Shown here: positions 1 to 7,593 of the stretch, in pieces
How positions within the stretch are numbered: the first letter of the stretch is position 1
Layout: every line of letters starts with the position of its first letter
From: Puniceicoccales bacterium
GTDB taxonomy: Bacteria > Verrucomicrobiota > Verrucomicrobiia > Opitutales > JAIRLG01
NCBI GenBank assembly: GCA_031255915.1
Contig: JAIRRP010000065.1
Location: 1 to 17,475, forward strand
Length of the DNA stretch: 17,475 nt
Direction: 5' to 3'
Notes under the pieces: model-generated
What the model was told of the DNA's origin: nothing
The model's database searches: none
The model's input: only the letters and a program-made list of their open reading frames with translations
Position numbers and translations under genes: made by a program

Positions 1-405
1 CTCCAGAGAAGATATGCAACGATCAGAAACCTGAAAGCTGAAGAGCCGCGATTGTTCTATTCTTACTGTGGGTTTATCTCCGGCATCACCATCATATTCC
101 AATTCATAATAATAATTCACCTCATTGCGCTGATCCGAAAGGCGGTGATCATGGACAAAGATATTCTGCCCAAGCTCACTCCCTTTCATAAGTTGGCGCT
201 TTCCATCGATGATGATGAAAGGCCTTAAATTTCGCCGTACAGCATCACGATCTCGACTTGGGATATGAACAGCCATCGTCATCGTATAAATATTAGAAGA
301 ATTCTTGGGTGCTTGCGGAGGCGTCAGATTATCGATCGTCGTACGACATCCGGCTAATAGAAATAATACTCCCAAGTAAAAAAGATCGAGATGTTGATTC
401 TTCAT
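1..405 (-). CDS. Putative lipoprotein, 5' part only (runs off the window)
   Basis: The reading frame starts at ATG 405-403 and stays open to base 1, giving the first 135 residues; the stop lies outside the window. The N-terminus is a lipoprotein signal peptide: a short polar start (MKNQHLDLF), a hydrophobic stretch, and the lipobox LLAGC with the cysteine at residue 20, so the mature protein should be lipid-anchored in the envelope. The rest is polar, rich in basic and Asp/Asn residues, with no domain I recognise. A segment around residues 40-110 with patterns such as RPFIIIDGK and NYYYELEYD looks like beta structure. GGA lies 7 bases before the start. It is divergent from hemW with only 23 bases between the two start codons. 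Function unknown. Confidence 0.65.
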   Translation of the reverse strand, partial: MKNQHLDLFYLGVLFLLAGCRTTIDNLTPPQAPKNSSNIYTMTMAVHIPSRDRDAVRRNLRPFIIIDGKRQLMKGSELGQNIFVHDHRLSDQRNEVNYYYELEYDGDAGDKPTVRIEQSRLFSFQVSDRCISSLE

Positions 406-428
406 AAAAGGTTCCAAGCTCTGGCTTT

Positions 429-1619
429 ATGAGCCCAATAAACGATTCTCAAAATGCTATGCAAGCACAAGCTGCCAATTTCCCTTTAGGATTGTATATC
501 CATGTTCCGTTTTGCGCCCATCGCTGTGGTTATTGCGCCTTCTATCAGGAAGTTCCCAAGAGACAGGATATCGAGCTCTACCTCCAAGGAATCGCCTATT
601 CACTGAAATCCTTGGAACTAACGCGGCCGATAGACACGATCTATTGGGGAGGCGGCACACCTGGGATACTGACTACCCGAAACATTTACTCCACCGGAAA
701 ATGGATTCAAGACCTTCCGCTTTACATTTCGCCATCGGAGTGGACAGTCGAGCTTTCGCCCATTACGGTCAAAGACGAAAGATTAAATGCCTTACGAGAT
801 ATAGGCGTTAATCGCATCTCCATGGGAGTTCAGAGTTTTTCAGAAAAAACACTCCAACGACTGGGGAGGCGACAGAATCCAAAATGTGCTCTTTTTGCCT
901 ATGATACTATTCGGCAGCATGATTTTCAGAACGTGGGATTGGATCTCATTTTTGCGGTCCCTGATCAGACACTTGAAGAATGGGAAGAGGATATTCAAAA
1001 AGCTATTCAACTCCAACCGGAACACATCTCCACCTATAATCTCACGATGGAAGGAGATTCAAAAATGAATCTATCAGGAAAATTCGACCCAACGCCTTGT
1101 TCTCTCGAGCGAGAAAGGGCATTTTATATTTCGACGGTAAAAATCCTGGAGTCTTCTGGTTATGGGCAATATGAAATTTCCAATTTCTGCCTTCCGGGCC
1201 ACGAATCGCGACACAACCTTCATACTTGGCAAATGGCCGAATGGGTCGGTATTGGGCCTTCTGCCAGTTCTCAATATGATCGCAGGCGCTATACGCAATT
1301 TCCCTCTCTCGGACAATGGGCACAGGCATTAAAAGACGGTAAACCTTCTTTCATCCTGGAGCAAACCCTCAATGATCATATCCTCTTCGAGGACAGCTGT
1401 CTCTTCGGATTGCGCATGAGGGAAGGTATCGACCTCCGGGTACTCCATGGCCATTACCCCTTCGTTCAGGAGGACTATATCGCTTTGCTGGAAAATTTCT
1501 TCAAGCGCTTAGTAGACGCGGGATATATGGAGCCCAGAGCACCTCATCGCTACCATTTAACCCTGGAGGGAATGTTACACTGTGATGCCATAGGGGCGGA
1601 TATCTTGGCGCTCACTTAA
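429..1619 (+). CDS. hemW: HemW, radical SAM haem chaperone (coproporphyrinogen III oxidase-like)
   Basis: A 396-residue protein of the HemN/HemW radical SAM family. The iron-sulfur motif CxxxCxxC is at C29, C33 and C36, preceded by the family signature GLYIHVPFC. The SAM-binding GGGTP is at residues 74-78, and the later HNLHTW...VGIGPSASS segment matches the family's HN-YW-GIGPGA region. Length (E. coli HemW is 378) and the residues around the cluster fit HemW better than true oxygen-independent oxidase HemN, which is longer with an extra N-terminal part. HemW binds haem and is thought to deliver it to target proteins; it was long annotated as an oxidase. The start at 429 has no strong ribosome site. 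An internal ATG at 459 (residue 11) would also keep every motif and widen the gap to the divergent lipoprotein gene. Confidence 0.93.
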   Translation: MSPINDSQNAMQAQAANFPLGLYIHVPFCAHRCGYCAFYQEVPKRQDIELYLQGIAYSLKSLELTRPIDTIYWGGGTPGILTTRNIYSTGKWIQDLPLYISPSEWTVELSPITVKDERLNALRDIGVNRISMGVQSFSEKTLQRLGRRQNPKCALFAYDTIRQHDFQNVGLDLIFAVPDQTLEEWEEDIQKAIQLQPEHISTYNLTMEGDSKMNLSGKFDPTPCSLERERAFYISTVKILESSGYGQYEISNFCLPGHESRHNLHTWQMAEWVGIGPSASSQYDRRRYTQFPSLGQWAQALKDGKPSFILEQTLNDHILFEDSCLFGLRMREGIDLRVLHGHYPFVQEDYIALLENFFKRLVDAGYMEPRAPHRYHLTLEGMLHCDAIGADILALT

Positions 1620-1669
1620 TTCCTAACGTTGCAATAGACTTTCCTTTCTCAAGGTCTTGGCAATTCCAT

Positions 1670-1759
1670 CGGCTGTCTTTGCAACTGGCCAATAGCTGTA
1701 GCTATTGGCCAGTTGTGGCTCACAAAGTGAGCGATTCCTTTGGAATCTAAAGACAGCCG
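1670..1759 (+). repeat. Cloverleaf repeat R1 (divergent type)
   Basis: An outer 11-bp stem (CGGCTGTCTTT 1670-1680 with AAAGACAGCCG 1749-1759) encloses three hairpins. The long arm is 1682-1715, a perfect 16-bp stem with a 2-base loop. Arm 2 is GCTCAC, loop AAA, GTGAGC (1718-1732). Arm 3 is GATTCC, loop TTT, GGAATC (1733-1747). Only four bases at the junction are unpaired. None of the three arms matches the other copies in sequence, but number, order and size of arms do. It lies 50 bases after the hemW stop. Confidence 0.85.
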
Positions 1760-1790
1760 TTAAGGACATCTGTTGCGTTTGGAATATTCT

Positions 1791-1894
1791 CCCATCGCCT
1801 TTGCGATGAGAAAAAATGCAAAGCGGGAGCTTTCATTTTTCCTCATCGCGGCCCGCATAGCGGGCCAGAGCTCGAAGGGCTCAAAGGCGATGGG
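1791..1894 (+). repeat. Cloverleaf repeat R2 (canonical type)
   Basis: Outer stem of 12 bp: CCCATCGCCTTT (1791-1802) with AAAGGCGATGGG (1883-1894). Long arm 1803-1849: GCGATGAG pairs with CTCATCGC, then AAAAATG with CATTTTT, then AAAGC with GCTTT around a GGGA loop. Arm 2: GGCCCGC, ATA, GCGGGCC (1850-1866). Arm 3: GAGCTC, GAA, GGGCTC (1868-1882), with one T-G wobble. A tail ending GACGATGCTC (1895-1921) is shared with R4, R5 and R7. Confidence 0.9.
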
Positions 1895-2006
1895 CCCGCC
1901 AGTCCGTAGAAGACGATGCTCGGTGAGTCGACTAACCTTGGATTTAAAACCCAAAGACGTTACACTAGCTGAATCTTGAAATGCTCGCGATGGGATAGTA
2001 TTCCTC

Positions 2007-2709
2007 TTAGGGAAGCAGCGACGCTATTTTTGATCTACAGACCCCAAGGATGACTTCAGGTTTTCCTAAAGAGACTGGCATTCCTCCTCCCATGGCGATA
2101 TCGTCTTTGCCACCACACTTGGCATTCCATATGGCCATGACTTCCAACAGACACCGGTGGGCATAAATCCCTTTTTCAACCCATTTGGGTGAAAGGGTGA
2201 ACACCATATGATAGTTTCGTCCATCGGATGAAGTTGCCAATAGAAGGATAATTCCATTCTTCAGTCGACCTAATAACGAAGCTGCGAGGCTGCGAAGTTC
2301 TTTAGGTTCACGACAATCGACATAGACACAGAGTATTTGAGCATCTTGCGCATAAGGTTCCGCTTGTGCACATAGGGATTCCAGCTCTCGTAGGGACTTA
2401 TGTTGGCGATGGCATCGAAGTTCCGATTCCTGTTGATTTAACTTTTCACACAGTTGGTCGATTTTTCCCAGCAAAGCTTCTGGCTTGATGGAAAACTTTT
2501 GCCCCCATTGTTCTAAAAATTTTACTTGGTTTTTCACCCTGACGTCTATGTAAAATCTGGCAATTACACGCTCGAGACGCTTCATCCTGAAGAACGTTCC
2601 GCTCTAGAACATATCGGGCTGTAAAATCTGCTTTATCCCTTTCCTCAAAGGCCACAGCACAACTCAGCTCATCGATCGCATCCTCCGGTATTATTCCTAG
2701 ATCCTCTAG
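2007..2709 (-). pseudogene. Relic of a second alaS 3' region (C-Ala/DHHA1 domain), frameshifted
   Basis: The frame 2585-2007 encodes 192 residues similar to the C-terminal end of the intact alaS just upstream. YVDCREPKELRSLAASLL matches YIDYREPKKLHELTRIL, LSPKWVEKGIYAHRCLLEV matches LSSEWLERGFQAKECLEKV, and GGKDDIAMGGG is the glycine-rich signature of the DHHA1 domain. Upstream of 2585 the similarity moves to other frames. SSG, which precedes the family's VRRIEAV, is in a different frame from MKRLERV. A frame from 2709 directly behind the alaS stop (start LEDLGIIPEDAID) weakly resembles the segment before CGGCH, which itself is missing. I read this as a tandem partial duplicate that has decayed. 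No good ribosome site supports the ATG at 2585. A free-standing C-Ala protein of 192 residues remains possible. Confidence 0.72.
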
Positions 2710-2712
2710 CTA

Positions 2713-5622
2713 TTATATGGAAAAGGGATTTGTTGAAAAAGGGATTTTTTCCAGATTGAATATTGATTTCAGTTGTTCTTTACAAAACCTTTCAATCTTC
2801 CAAATGGGAGAGCCTTCAAATGGTATGGAACCTCCGTGGGCATAGTCATGACCCTTGGCCACACACCACGTTTTGTAATTTTCCATTTCCCTGCTTTCTT
2901 TCAAAGCACTCAGAACTTTCTCCAGGCATTCTTTTGCTTGAAAACCTCTCTCGAGCCATTCCGACGAGAGCCGCAACGTTAGGTTCATCAGGTAAGGGCT
3001 AATGTGAGATGCAGGATATAACAGCAGGACAATGACATCTTTATGACCTCTCTCATAGGCAAGTATTCTTGTAAGTTCATGGAGTTTTTTCGGTTCGCGA
3101 TAATCGATATATTTGCAAATGAGACTTCCGTAAAGACTTTCTTTATACTGAAAAAAGCGTAAGGCCTCTAATCGGCAATTTGGCTCTAATTGCTGTCTGT
3201 AGGAATCGTATTCCGTTTTCAATTTGTGATATTCTTCTTTTAGAAGATTTATCTTTTCGATGATATTTTCTTCTTTTTCAACAGAAAGTTCTTGCTGAAC
3301 CTCTTTTACAATCCCACTCTGCTGGCGAAGTAAGCGAGCAGCGACATTGCCGGCTACTGCCTCAATCCGCCTCACACCGGAGGAAATAGCCGATTCACTT
3401 AAAATTTTAAAAAGACCGATCTCGCCCAGTGCCCGCACATGGCAGCCGCCACAGAGCTCTTTCGAAATGCCGGGAATCTCCACAACCCGTACCCGATCGG
3501 CATATTTATCCCTAAAGAAAGCGATACAATCCTCTGGTTTTTTATCGAAATCTGTCTCAGAGCAACGGACCTCCCGATTCGACAAAATCCATTGCTGGAT
3601 TTGTTCTTCAATAGTCTTGATGGTTTCTGGCGAAATCGCTTCGAAATGGATGAAATCAAAACGCAATTTTTGGTCGGTTACCAATGAACCGTTCTGCTGG
3701 ACATGATTTCCTAAAATGTTTCTCAGAGCGGCCTGTAGGAGATGCGTTGCCGTGTGATGCCTTTCAATGGCCAAGCGCCTCGGCAAATCGACGCTTAATT
3801 TTACTTTTGCACCAAGAAGCAGCTTTCTTTGCTCTTCATTTTCGCAGATGATGGGGTCTTCTTCGGAGAAGAAATGTGCAATAATACCTTTGCGTTCGTA
3901 GCCGATTTCATGACGGGTTTTGACAATTTTCCACGTCTTGCCCTTCAAATTTTCCCACTTCTCATCCACATCTGGGAAAGAAAGTGTCCCGATGTCCCCT
4001 ATTTGGCCTCCCCCTTCGGGATAAAAAGGCGTTTTATCCGTAATGATGGACTTTACCTCCTTCTTTTCTCCAGATAGAGAGACGCTCTTTGCCTCTTTAC
4101 TGAAAACCGTTTGATCTTCACTGATCTCTATTAGATCACGCTTATAGCCGCAAAAAGCGGTTTTTTTTGTATAACCTTCCACTGAGTCTTCCGTCCAGGA
4201 ATCGCAATCAATCAAGCTTGAAAGTTGCGTTTCCTTTCGAGCACGCGCGCGTTGCTCCTCCATCTTTTCTTCAAATTTCGCTACGTCGACCTCTAAACCC
4301 TTCATTTTGGCCAAGAGTACCGTGAGATCGAGCGGGAAACCGTAGGTATCGTAGAGCTTAAAAGCCTCTTCGCCGGAGAAAATGCCGTCGTGTGCCTGTT
4401 GGCAGTAATCTTCAAAAAGCGCCATGCCTCTATCCAGAGCCCGCTCAAAGTGCTCTTCTTCCGATGCGATAATGGAAGTTATGTCTTTCTGGTTTTTCAC
4501 CAATTCTGGAAATACACTTCCCATTTTATTCACCACCGTCGGCACTAGAGAGACCAAGAATCCTTCCTTTAGGTTCAACTTTTTCCCAAAGAGAACCGCT
4601 CGTCTTAAAATACGTCGTAAAACATAACCTCGGCCTTCATTGCTCGGGAAAATACCATCGGCAATTCCAAAACATAGGGCCCGTAGGTGATCCGCAATGA
4701 CCCGAAAGGCGAAATCACGGCTCTCCTCTTCGCCAAGCACTTTTTGGCAGTTCTGGGAAAAACGGCCGCCGTGGCGCAGGCCAGAAAATTCGGAAATTTT
4801 TTGAAAAATATCCTCAAAAAGATCACTGGCGTAATTATCCGGAACGCGATCGAAGCGCGTGAAGTTTTCGGTGGTAGCCAGAATGCCGGCTACCCGTTCC
4901 AGGCCCATGCCGGTGTCGATGCATTTTTGTGGTAATTCGCTCAGTGGAGCTCCCTTCGAGCGAGAGAATTGCATGAAGACCAGATTCCAGATTTCGATGC
5001 AGCGCGGATCGCCGCGGTTGACGAGAGCACCTTTCGTATTACCGGACGGTGTCAGATCGATGTGAATCTCGGAACACGGCCCACAGGGGCCCATTTCACC
5101 CATTGTCCAAAAATTTTCCTTTTCTCCAAAGCACAGGACATGTTCAGCGACGGCGAGGCCCTCCGCTTCAAAAAGAGAACTCCAGATGGCATGGGCCCCC
5201 TGGTCAAAACTGGCCGGCTCGTCCTTACCGGGACTATAGACCGTTGCGTAGAGTCGTTCTTTGGGAAAATGCCAGTGCTGTACCAATAGTTCCCATGCCC
5301 AGCGGATGGCCTTTTTCTTAAAATAATCGCCGAATGACCAATTGCCGAGCATCTCAAAAAAAGTATGGTGGTAGCCATCGAAACCCACATCCTCGAGGTC
5401 ATTATGTTTACCGCCGGCCCGAAGACAGCGTTGGGTATTGGCCACCCGTGGGTGAGGGCTTCCTTTTCCCTGAAAACAAGGTATGAAGTGATTCATCCCT
5501 GCATTGGTAAAGAGCAGTCCCAGCGATGGATCCGGAATGAGCGACGCCGATGGGACAATTTTATGCCCTTTGGCGGCGAAAAATTCGAGAAAACTGCGAC
5601 GAATATCAGCCGATTGCATCAT
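2713..5622 (-). CDS. alaS: Alanyl-tRNA synthetase
   Basis: A full-length 969-residue class II synthetase that charges tRNA-Ala. The catalytic domain occupies roughly residues 1-260 (LLFTNAGMNHF, VANTQRCLRAGGKHNDLEDV, FFEMLGNWSFGDYF, GPCGPCSEIH), followed by the tRNA-binding domain. The editing domain carries the zinc-site pattern HxxxH at H623 and H627 and CxxxH at C724 and H728. The usual CGGTH is CGGCH here (Cys727 replaces Thr). After SSGVRRIEAV comes a coiled-coil-like stretch and a C-Ala domain whose glycine-rich motif is degenerate (KGHDYAHGGS). The protein is longer than E. coli AlaRS (876). Two ATGs sit in tandem at 5622 and 5619; AAGGA just upstream is better spaced for the second. 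A related C-Ala relic follows immediately downstream. Confidence 0.97.
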   Translation of the reverse strand: MMQSADIRRSFLEFFAAKGHKIVPSASLIPDPSLGLLFTNAGMNHFIPCFQGKGSPHPRVANTQRCLRAGGKHNDLEDVGFDGYHHTFFEMLGNWSFGDYFKKKAIRWAWELLVQHWHFPKERLYATVYSPGKDEPASFDQGAHAIWSSLFEAEGLAVAEHVLCFGEKENFWTMGEMGPCGPCSEIHIDLTPSGNTKGALVNRGDPRCIEIWNLVFMQFSRSKGAPLSELPQKCIDTGMGLERVAGILATTENFTRFDRVPDNYASDLFEDIFQKISEFSGLRHGGRFSQNCQKVLGEEESRDFAFRVIADHLRALCFGIADGIFPSNEGRGYVLRRILRRAVLFGKKLNLKEGFLVSLVPTVVNKMGSVFPELVKNQKDITSIIASEEEHFERALDRGMALFEDYCQQAHDGIFSGEEAFKLYDTYGFPLDLTVLLAKMKGLEVDVAKFEEKMEEQRARARKETQLSSLIDCDSWTEDSVEGYTKKTAFCGYKRDLIEISEDQTVFSKEAKSVSLSGEKKEVKSIITDKTPFYPEGGGQIGDIGTLSFPDVDEKWENLKGKTWKIVKTRHEIGYERKGIIAHFFSEEDPIICENEEQRKLLLGAKVKLSVDLPRRLAIERHHTATHLLQAALRNILGNHVQQNGSLVTDQKLRFDFIHFEAISPETIKTIEEQIQQWILSNREVRCSETDFDKKPEDCIAFFRDKYADRVRVVEIPGISKELCGGCHVRALGEIGLFKILSESAISSGVRRIEAVAGNVAARLLRQQSGIVKEVQQELSVEKEENIIEKINLLKEEYHKLKTEYDSYRQQLEPNCRLEALRFFQYKESLYGSLICKYIDYREPKKLHELTRILAYERGHKDVIVLLLYPASHISPYLMNLTLRLSSEWLERGFQAKECLEKVLSALKESREMENYKTWCVAKGHDYAHGGSIPFEGSPIWKIERFCKEQLKSIFNLEKIPFSTNPFSI

Positions 5623-5631
5623 GTTCCTTGT

Positions 5632-5660
5632 ATCATGAAAGAGCTATGGCCACTTTTCAA
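5632..5660 (-). promoter_or_regulatory. Candidate sigma-70-type promoter for alaS
   Basis: On the minus strand TTGAAA (5660-5655) and CATGAT (5637-5632) are separated by 17 bases. The first matches TTGACA at five of six positions, the second TATAAT at four. The start codons at 5622/5619 follow so closely that the leader would be only a few bases long, in tension with the AAGGA ribosome site. A 12-bp perfect palindrome CGGAAATTTCCG lies upstream at 5691-5702. Confidence 0.3.
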
Positions 5661-5721
5661 TCTCCGAGTGAAGGTTTATTTTGGGTTCATCGGAAATTTC
5701 CGTACGATTGGCCAGGTAGTC

Positions 5722-5814
5722 CTGCTGTCTTTGGCTCCCTTCGGGAGCGTCCGCAAAGCGGGCCACCCTAGAGAAAATGAGGGAACTCATTTTTCTTTAG
5801 GGCAAAGACAGCAG
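5722..5814 (-). repeat. Cloverleaf repeat R3 (reverse orientation, mosaic)
   Basis: Outer 11-bp stem CTGCTGTCTTT (5722-5732) with AAAGACAGCAG (5804-5814), close to the outer stem of R1. The arms appear in reverse order: GCTCCC, TTC, GGGAGC (5734-5748); GTCCGC, AAA, GCGGGC (5749-5763, one T-G wobble); then the long arm 5766-5802 with CCCTA pairing TAGGG and an inner A-rich/T-rich stem closed by a GGAA loop with one bulged T. Arm GCTCCC/GGGAGC with its loop is identical in R5, although the outer stem is not. Confidence 0.85.
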
Positions 5815-5890
5815 CCCAACACACCATCTGCTAAGTTTTTTCCTGATTCGAGTATCTAGATGGTAAGCCGCTTACCGAAGTTTGCGCAGA

Positions 5891-5998
5891 GGTTTGCCGC
5901 CTTTGTGGCTAGGAAAAATGCAAAGCGGGAGCTTTCATTTTTCTAGCCGCGGCCCGCGCAGCGGGCAAAAGCCCTTTAGGGCTTAAAGGCGGCAAACC
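5891..5998 (+). repeat. Cloverleaf repeat R4 (canonical type)
   Basis: Outer 14-bp perfect stem, GGTTTGCCGCCTTT (5891-5904) with AAAGGCGGCAAACC (5985-5998). Long arm 5905-5950: GTGGCTAG with CTAGCCGC, AAAAATG with CATTTTT, AAAGC with GCTTT around GGGA. Arm 2: GCCCGC, GCA, GCGGGC (5952-5966). Arm 3: AAGCCCT, TT, AGGGCTT (5969-5984). Tail to 6024 ends GAGACGATACTC. A small hairpin GGTAAG, CCG, CTTACC (5862-5876) lies between R3 and R4. Confidence 0.9.
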
Positions 5999-6063
5999 CG
6001 CCGGAGAAATTCGAGACGATACTCAAGAAAGAGTGAATCTTATTCCCGGCCCAAGTCCTTCTA

Positions 6064-6206
6064 GAGGATGTCGTCAAAAAAGATTGACAAATGAAAAAAG
6101 AGCGAGGAGAAAGATGGAATGGAAAAGAGGACGCATAGGAGACTTATTTCTGCATTCCACATCCGCTCCATTTCTCTTTTTGTTGCCTAATTTTAACGAC
6201 ACTCTC
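6064..6206 (-). mobile_element. MITE-like inverted-repeat element, copy 1
   Basis: 143 bp bounded by GAGGATGTCGTCAAAA on the left and an imperfect inverted copy ending GACACTCTC on the right, with TA directly on both outer sides (6062-6063 and 6207-6208). Read on the minus strand it aligns along its whole length with copy 2 (shared internal blocks such as GAAATAAGTCT and CTATG-GTCC), so it is inserted in the opposite orientation. It is too short for a transposase and must be moved, if at all, by one encoded elsewhere. Confidence 0.8.
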
Positions 6207-6208
6207 TA

Positions 6209-6375
6209 ACACCTCCCCATCGCCATAGATGCAATAAACCAAGTTCTACTAGAACCCCATGATGGAATTGACGAACCGACAAAGTCGGAATCGAACACGA
6301 AGATTAAGGCGGCAATATCGCCACAATGAAAAGGCCAAAGCAAAATACATGGAACTATCCAGAGATGGCATTCCT
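6209..6375. other. Gene-free stretch beyond the fabV stop with three small hairpins
   Basis: No gene is visible. Three short inverted repeats follow one another: GTTCTA-C-TAGAAC (6243-6255), CCGAC-AAA-GTCGG (6276-6288), and GGCG with CGCC (6308-6322). CCAT (6217-6220) and ATAG (6225-6228) could pair with ATGG (6365-6368) and CTAT (6355-6358). It may be the fabV 3' untranslated region or a worn cloverleaf element; the support is weak. Confidence 0.25.
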
Positions 6376-7551
6376 TTATATGCTTAAGCTGATGTCCGCA
6401 TCGTAATTCACAGAATCGAACCCAAAGCCAAAAAGTCGTAAAAAATCTCGCTGATATCCGGCAAAATCGGAAAGCTCTTCGAGATTTTCGGTCGTTATCT
6501 CGGGCCAAATCCTCTTTACCTCATCCTGGACATCGAGACGCATCTCCCAATCATCCATGCGAATGCGCCCCTTGGCGTCATGAAGCATCTGTTTCTCTCC
6601 ACAAAGCCGCTCGCGAAAGAGACGATCCATTTGCTGGATACAGTTCTCATGAAGCACTTTCTGCTTCATCACTTTAAATAAAATCGCCATATAGAGCGGA
6701 ACAACGGGAATGGCTGAGCTGGCCTGAGTGACGACCGCTTTGTTGACGACGATAAAGGCCTTTCCATGAAGATCGGATAGATGATCGGTTATTACCTGCG
6801 AAACACGCTCCAGATCTTCTTTTGCTTTCCCAATCGTCCCATGGGTATAGATCGGCCATGTGATTTCAGGCCCCACATAAGAATATGCCCATGCTTGGAT
6901 CCCATCTGATAGGACATCGGCTGACTTTAGGGCATCCATCCATAGCTTCCAATCCTCCCCTCCCATGACCTTGATGGTTTCATAAATTTCCTGTTCATTG
7001 GCCGGCTCGATGGTGATTTCATGGACTTCTTTTTTGTCCGTATTGACGGTTTTACCCCTAAACGGCTGCCCGATGGGCTTTAGGAGGGAACGATAGGTCT
7101 CGCCGGTCTTGGGATCGATACGTCTCGGTGAGGCCAGGCTGTAAACGACGGCATCCACCTTGCCGAACTTCTCACGAATGAGCTCGATTGTCCGCTGCTT
7201 GCAGGTATCAGAAAAAGCATCGCCATTGATGCTTTCCGAGACCAATCCCGCCTGTTGTGCATATTCATCCAAGGTTCTTGCATTATAAAAACCGGCGGAA
7301 GCGGGACGATCATCCTCTTCTGGCCGTTCAAAAAAAACACCAATGGTATCGGCTTGTCCCCCTACGGTGGCAACGACGCGACTGGACAATCCATAACCCG
7401 TTGAAGAACCGATGATGAGGAATTTTTTCGGCATTCCGCTAATGTGGCCTTGTTTTTTAACATAAGCGATCTGCTCGCGAACATGTTCCCTGCAGCCTTC
7501 TGGATGCGATGTCACGCAGACAAATCCACGAATCTTCGGTTTAATCACCAT
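6376..7551 (-). CDS. fabV: FabV-type enoyl-ACP / trans-2-enoyl-CoA reductase (NADH)
   Basis: A 391-residue member of the FabV/TER family, which performs the last reduction in each round of fatty-acid synthesis. The start MVIKPKIRGFVCVTSHPEGC is the standard N-terminus of the family. The cofactor-binding loop GSSTGYG is at residues 48-54. The catalytic pair Y235 and K244 shows the FabV spacing Y-X8-K (YTHGTIGKAK), unlike the X6 of FabI. The C-terminus (FAGYQRDFLRLFGFGFDSVNYDAD) also fits, and length matches the usual 390-400. It is the last gene of a waaA-hldA-fabV run, 42 bases after hldA, so probably cotranscribed with LPS inner-core genes. FabV enzymes are known to be poorly inhibited by triclosan compared with FabI. 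The sequence alone cannot separate ACP from CoA preference. Confidence 0.95.
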   Translation of the reverse strand: MVIKPKIRGFVCVTSHPEGCREHVREQIAYVKKQGHISGMPKKFLIIGSSTGYGLSSRVVATVGGQADTIGVFFERPEEDDRPASAGFYNARTLDEYAQQAGLVSESINGDAFSDTCKQRTIELIREKFGKVDAVVYSLASPRRIDPKTGETYRSLLKPIGQPFRGKTVNTDKKEVHEITIEPANEQEIYETIKVMGGEDWKLWMDALKSADVLSDGIQAWAYSYVGPEITWPIYTHGTIGKAKEDLERVSQVITDHLSDLHGKAFIVVNKAVVTQASSAIPVVPLYMAILFKVMKQKVLHENCIQQMDRLFRERLCGEKQMLHDAKGRIRMDDWEMRLDVQDEVKRIWPEITTENLEELSDFAGYQRDFLRLFGFGFDSVNYDADISLSI

Positions 7552-7593
7552 AATAGGACTTTTGCCCTCTTTTATACGAAAGGAAAGAAGAAT

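Noticed and set aside
1670..1759. R1 as a plain rho-independent terminator of hemW
   Set aside because: There is no T-run after the stem, and three nested hairpins exceed what a terminator needs. It could still affect transcript ends.
1803..1849. GNRA tetraloop (GGGA) as proof that the repeats act as RNA
   Set aside because: R3 has its GNRA-like loop on the strand opposite to the one implied by its arm order, and wobble pairs favour different strands in different copies, so strand and molecule are undecided.
5365..5859. Open frame of 164 codons antisense to the alaS start and running through R3
   Set aside because: It is antisense to a certain gene and its end consists of repeat sequence; no homology or ribosome site.
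6255..6300. tRNA-like T-arm on the minus strand (GTTCGATTCC)
   Set aside because: The flanking bases do not form a 5-bp T stem, and no acceptor or anticodon arm can be placed around it.
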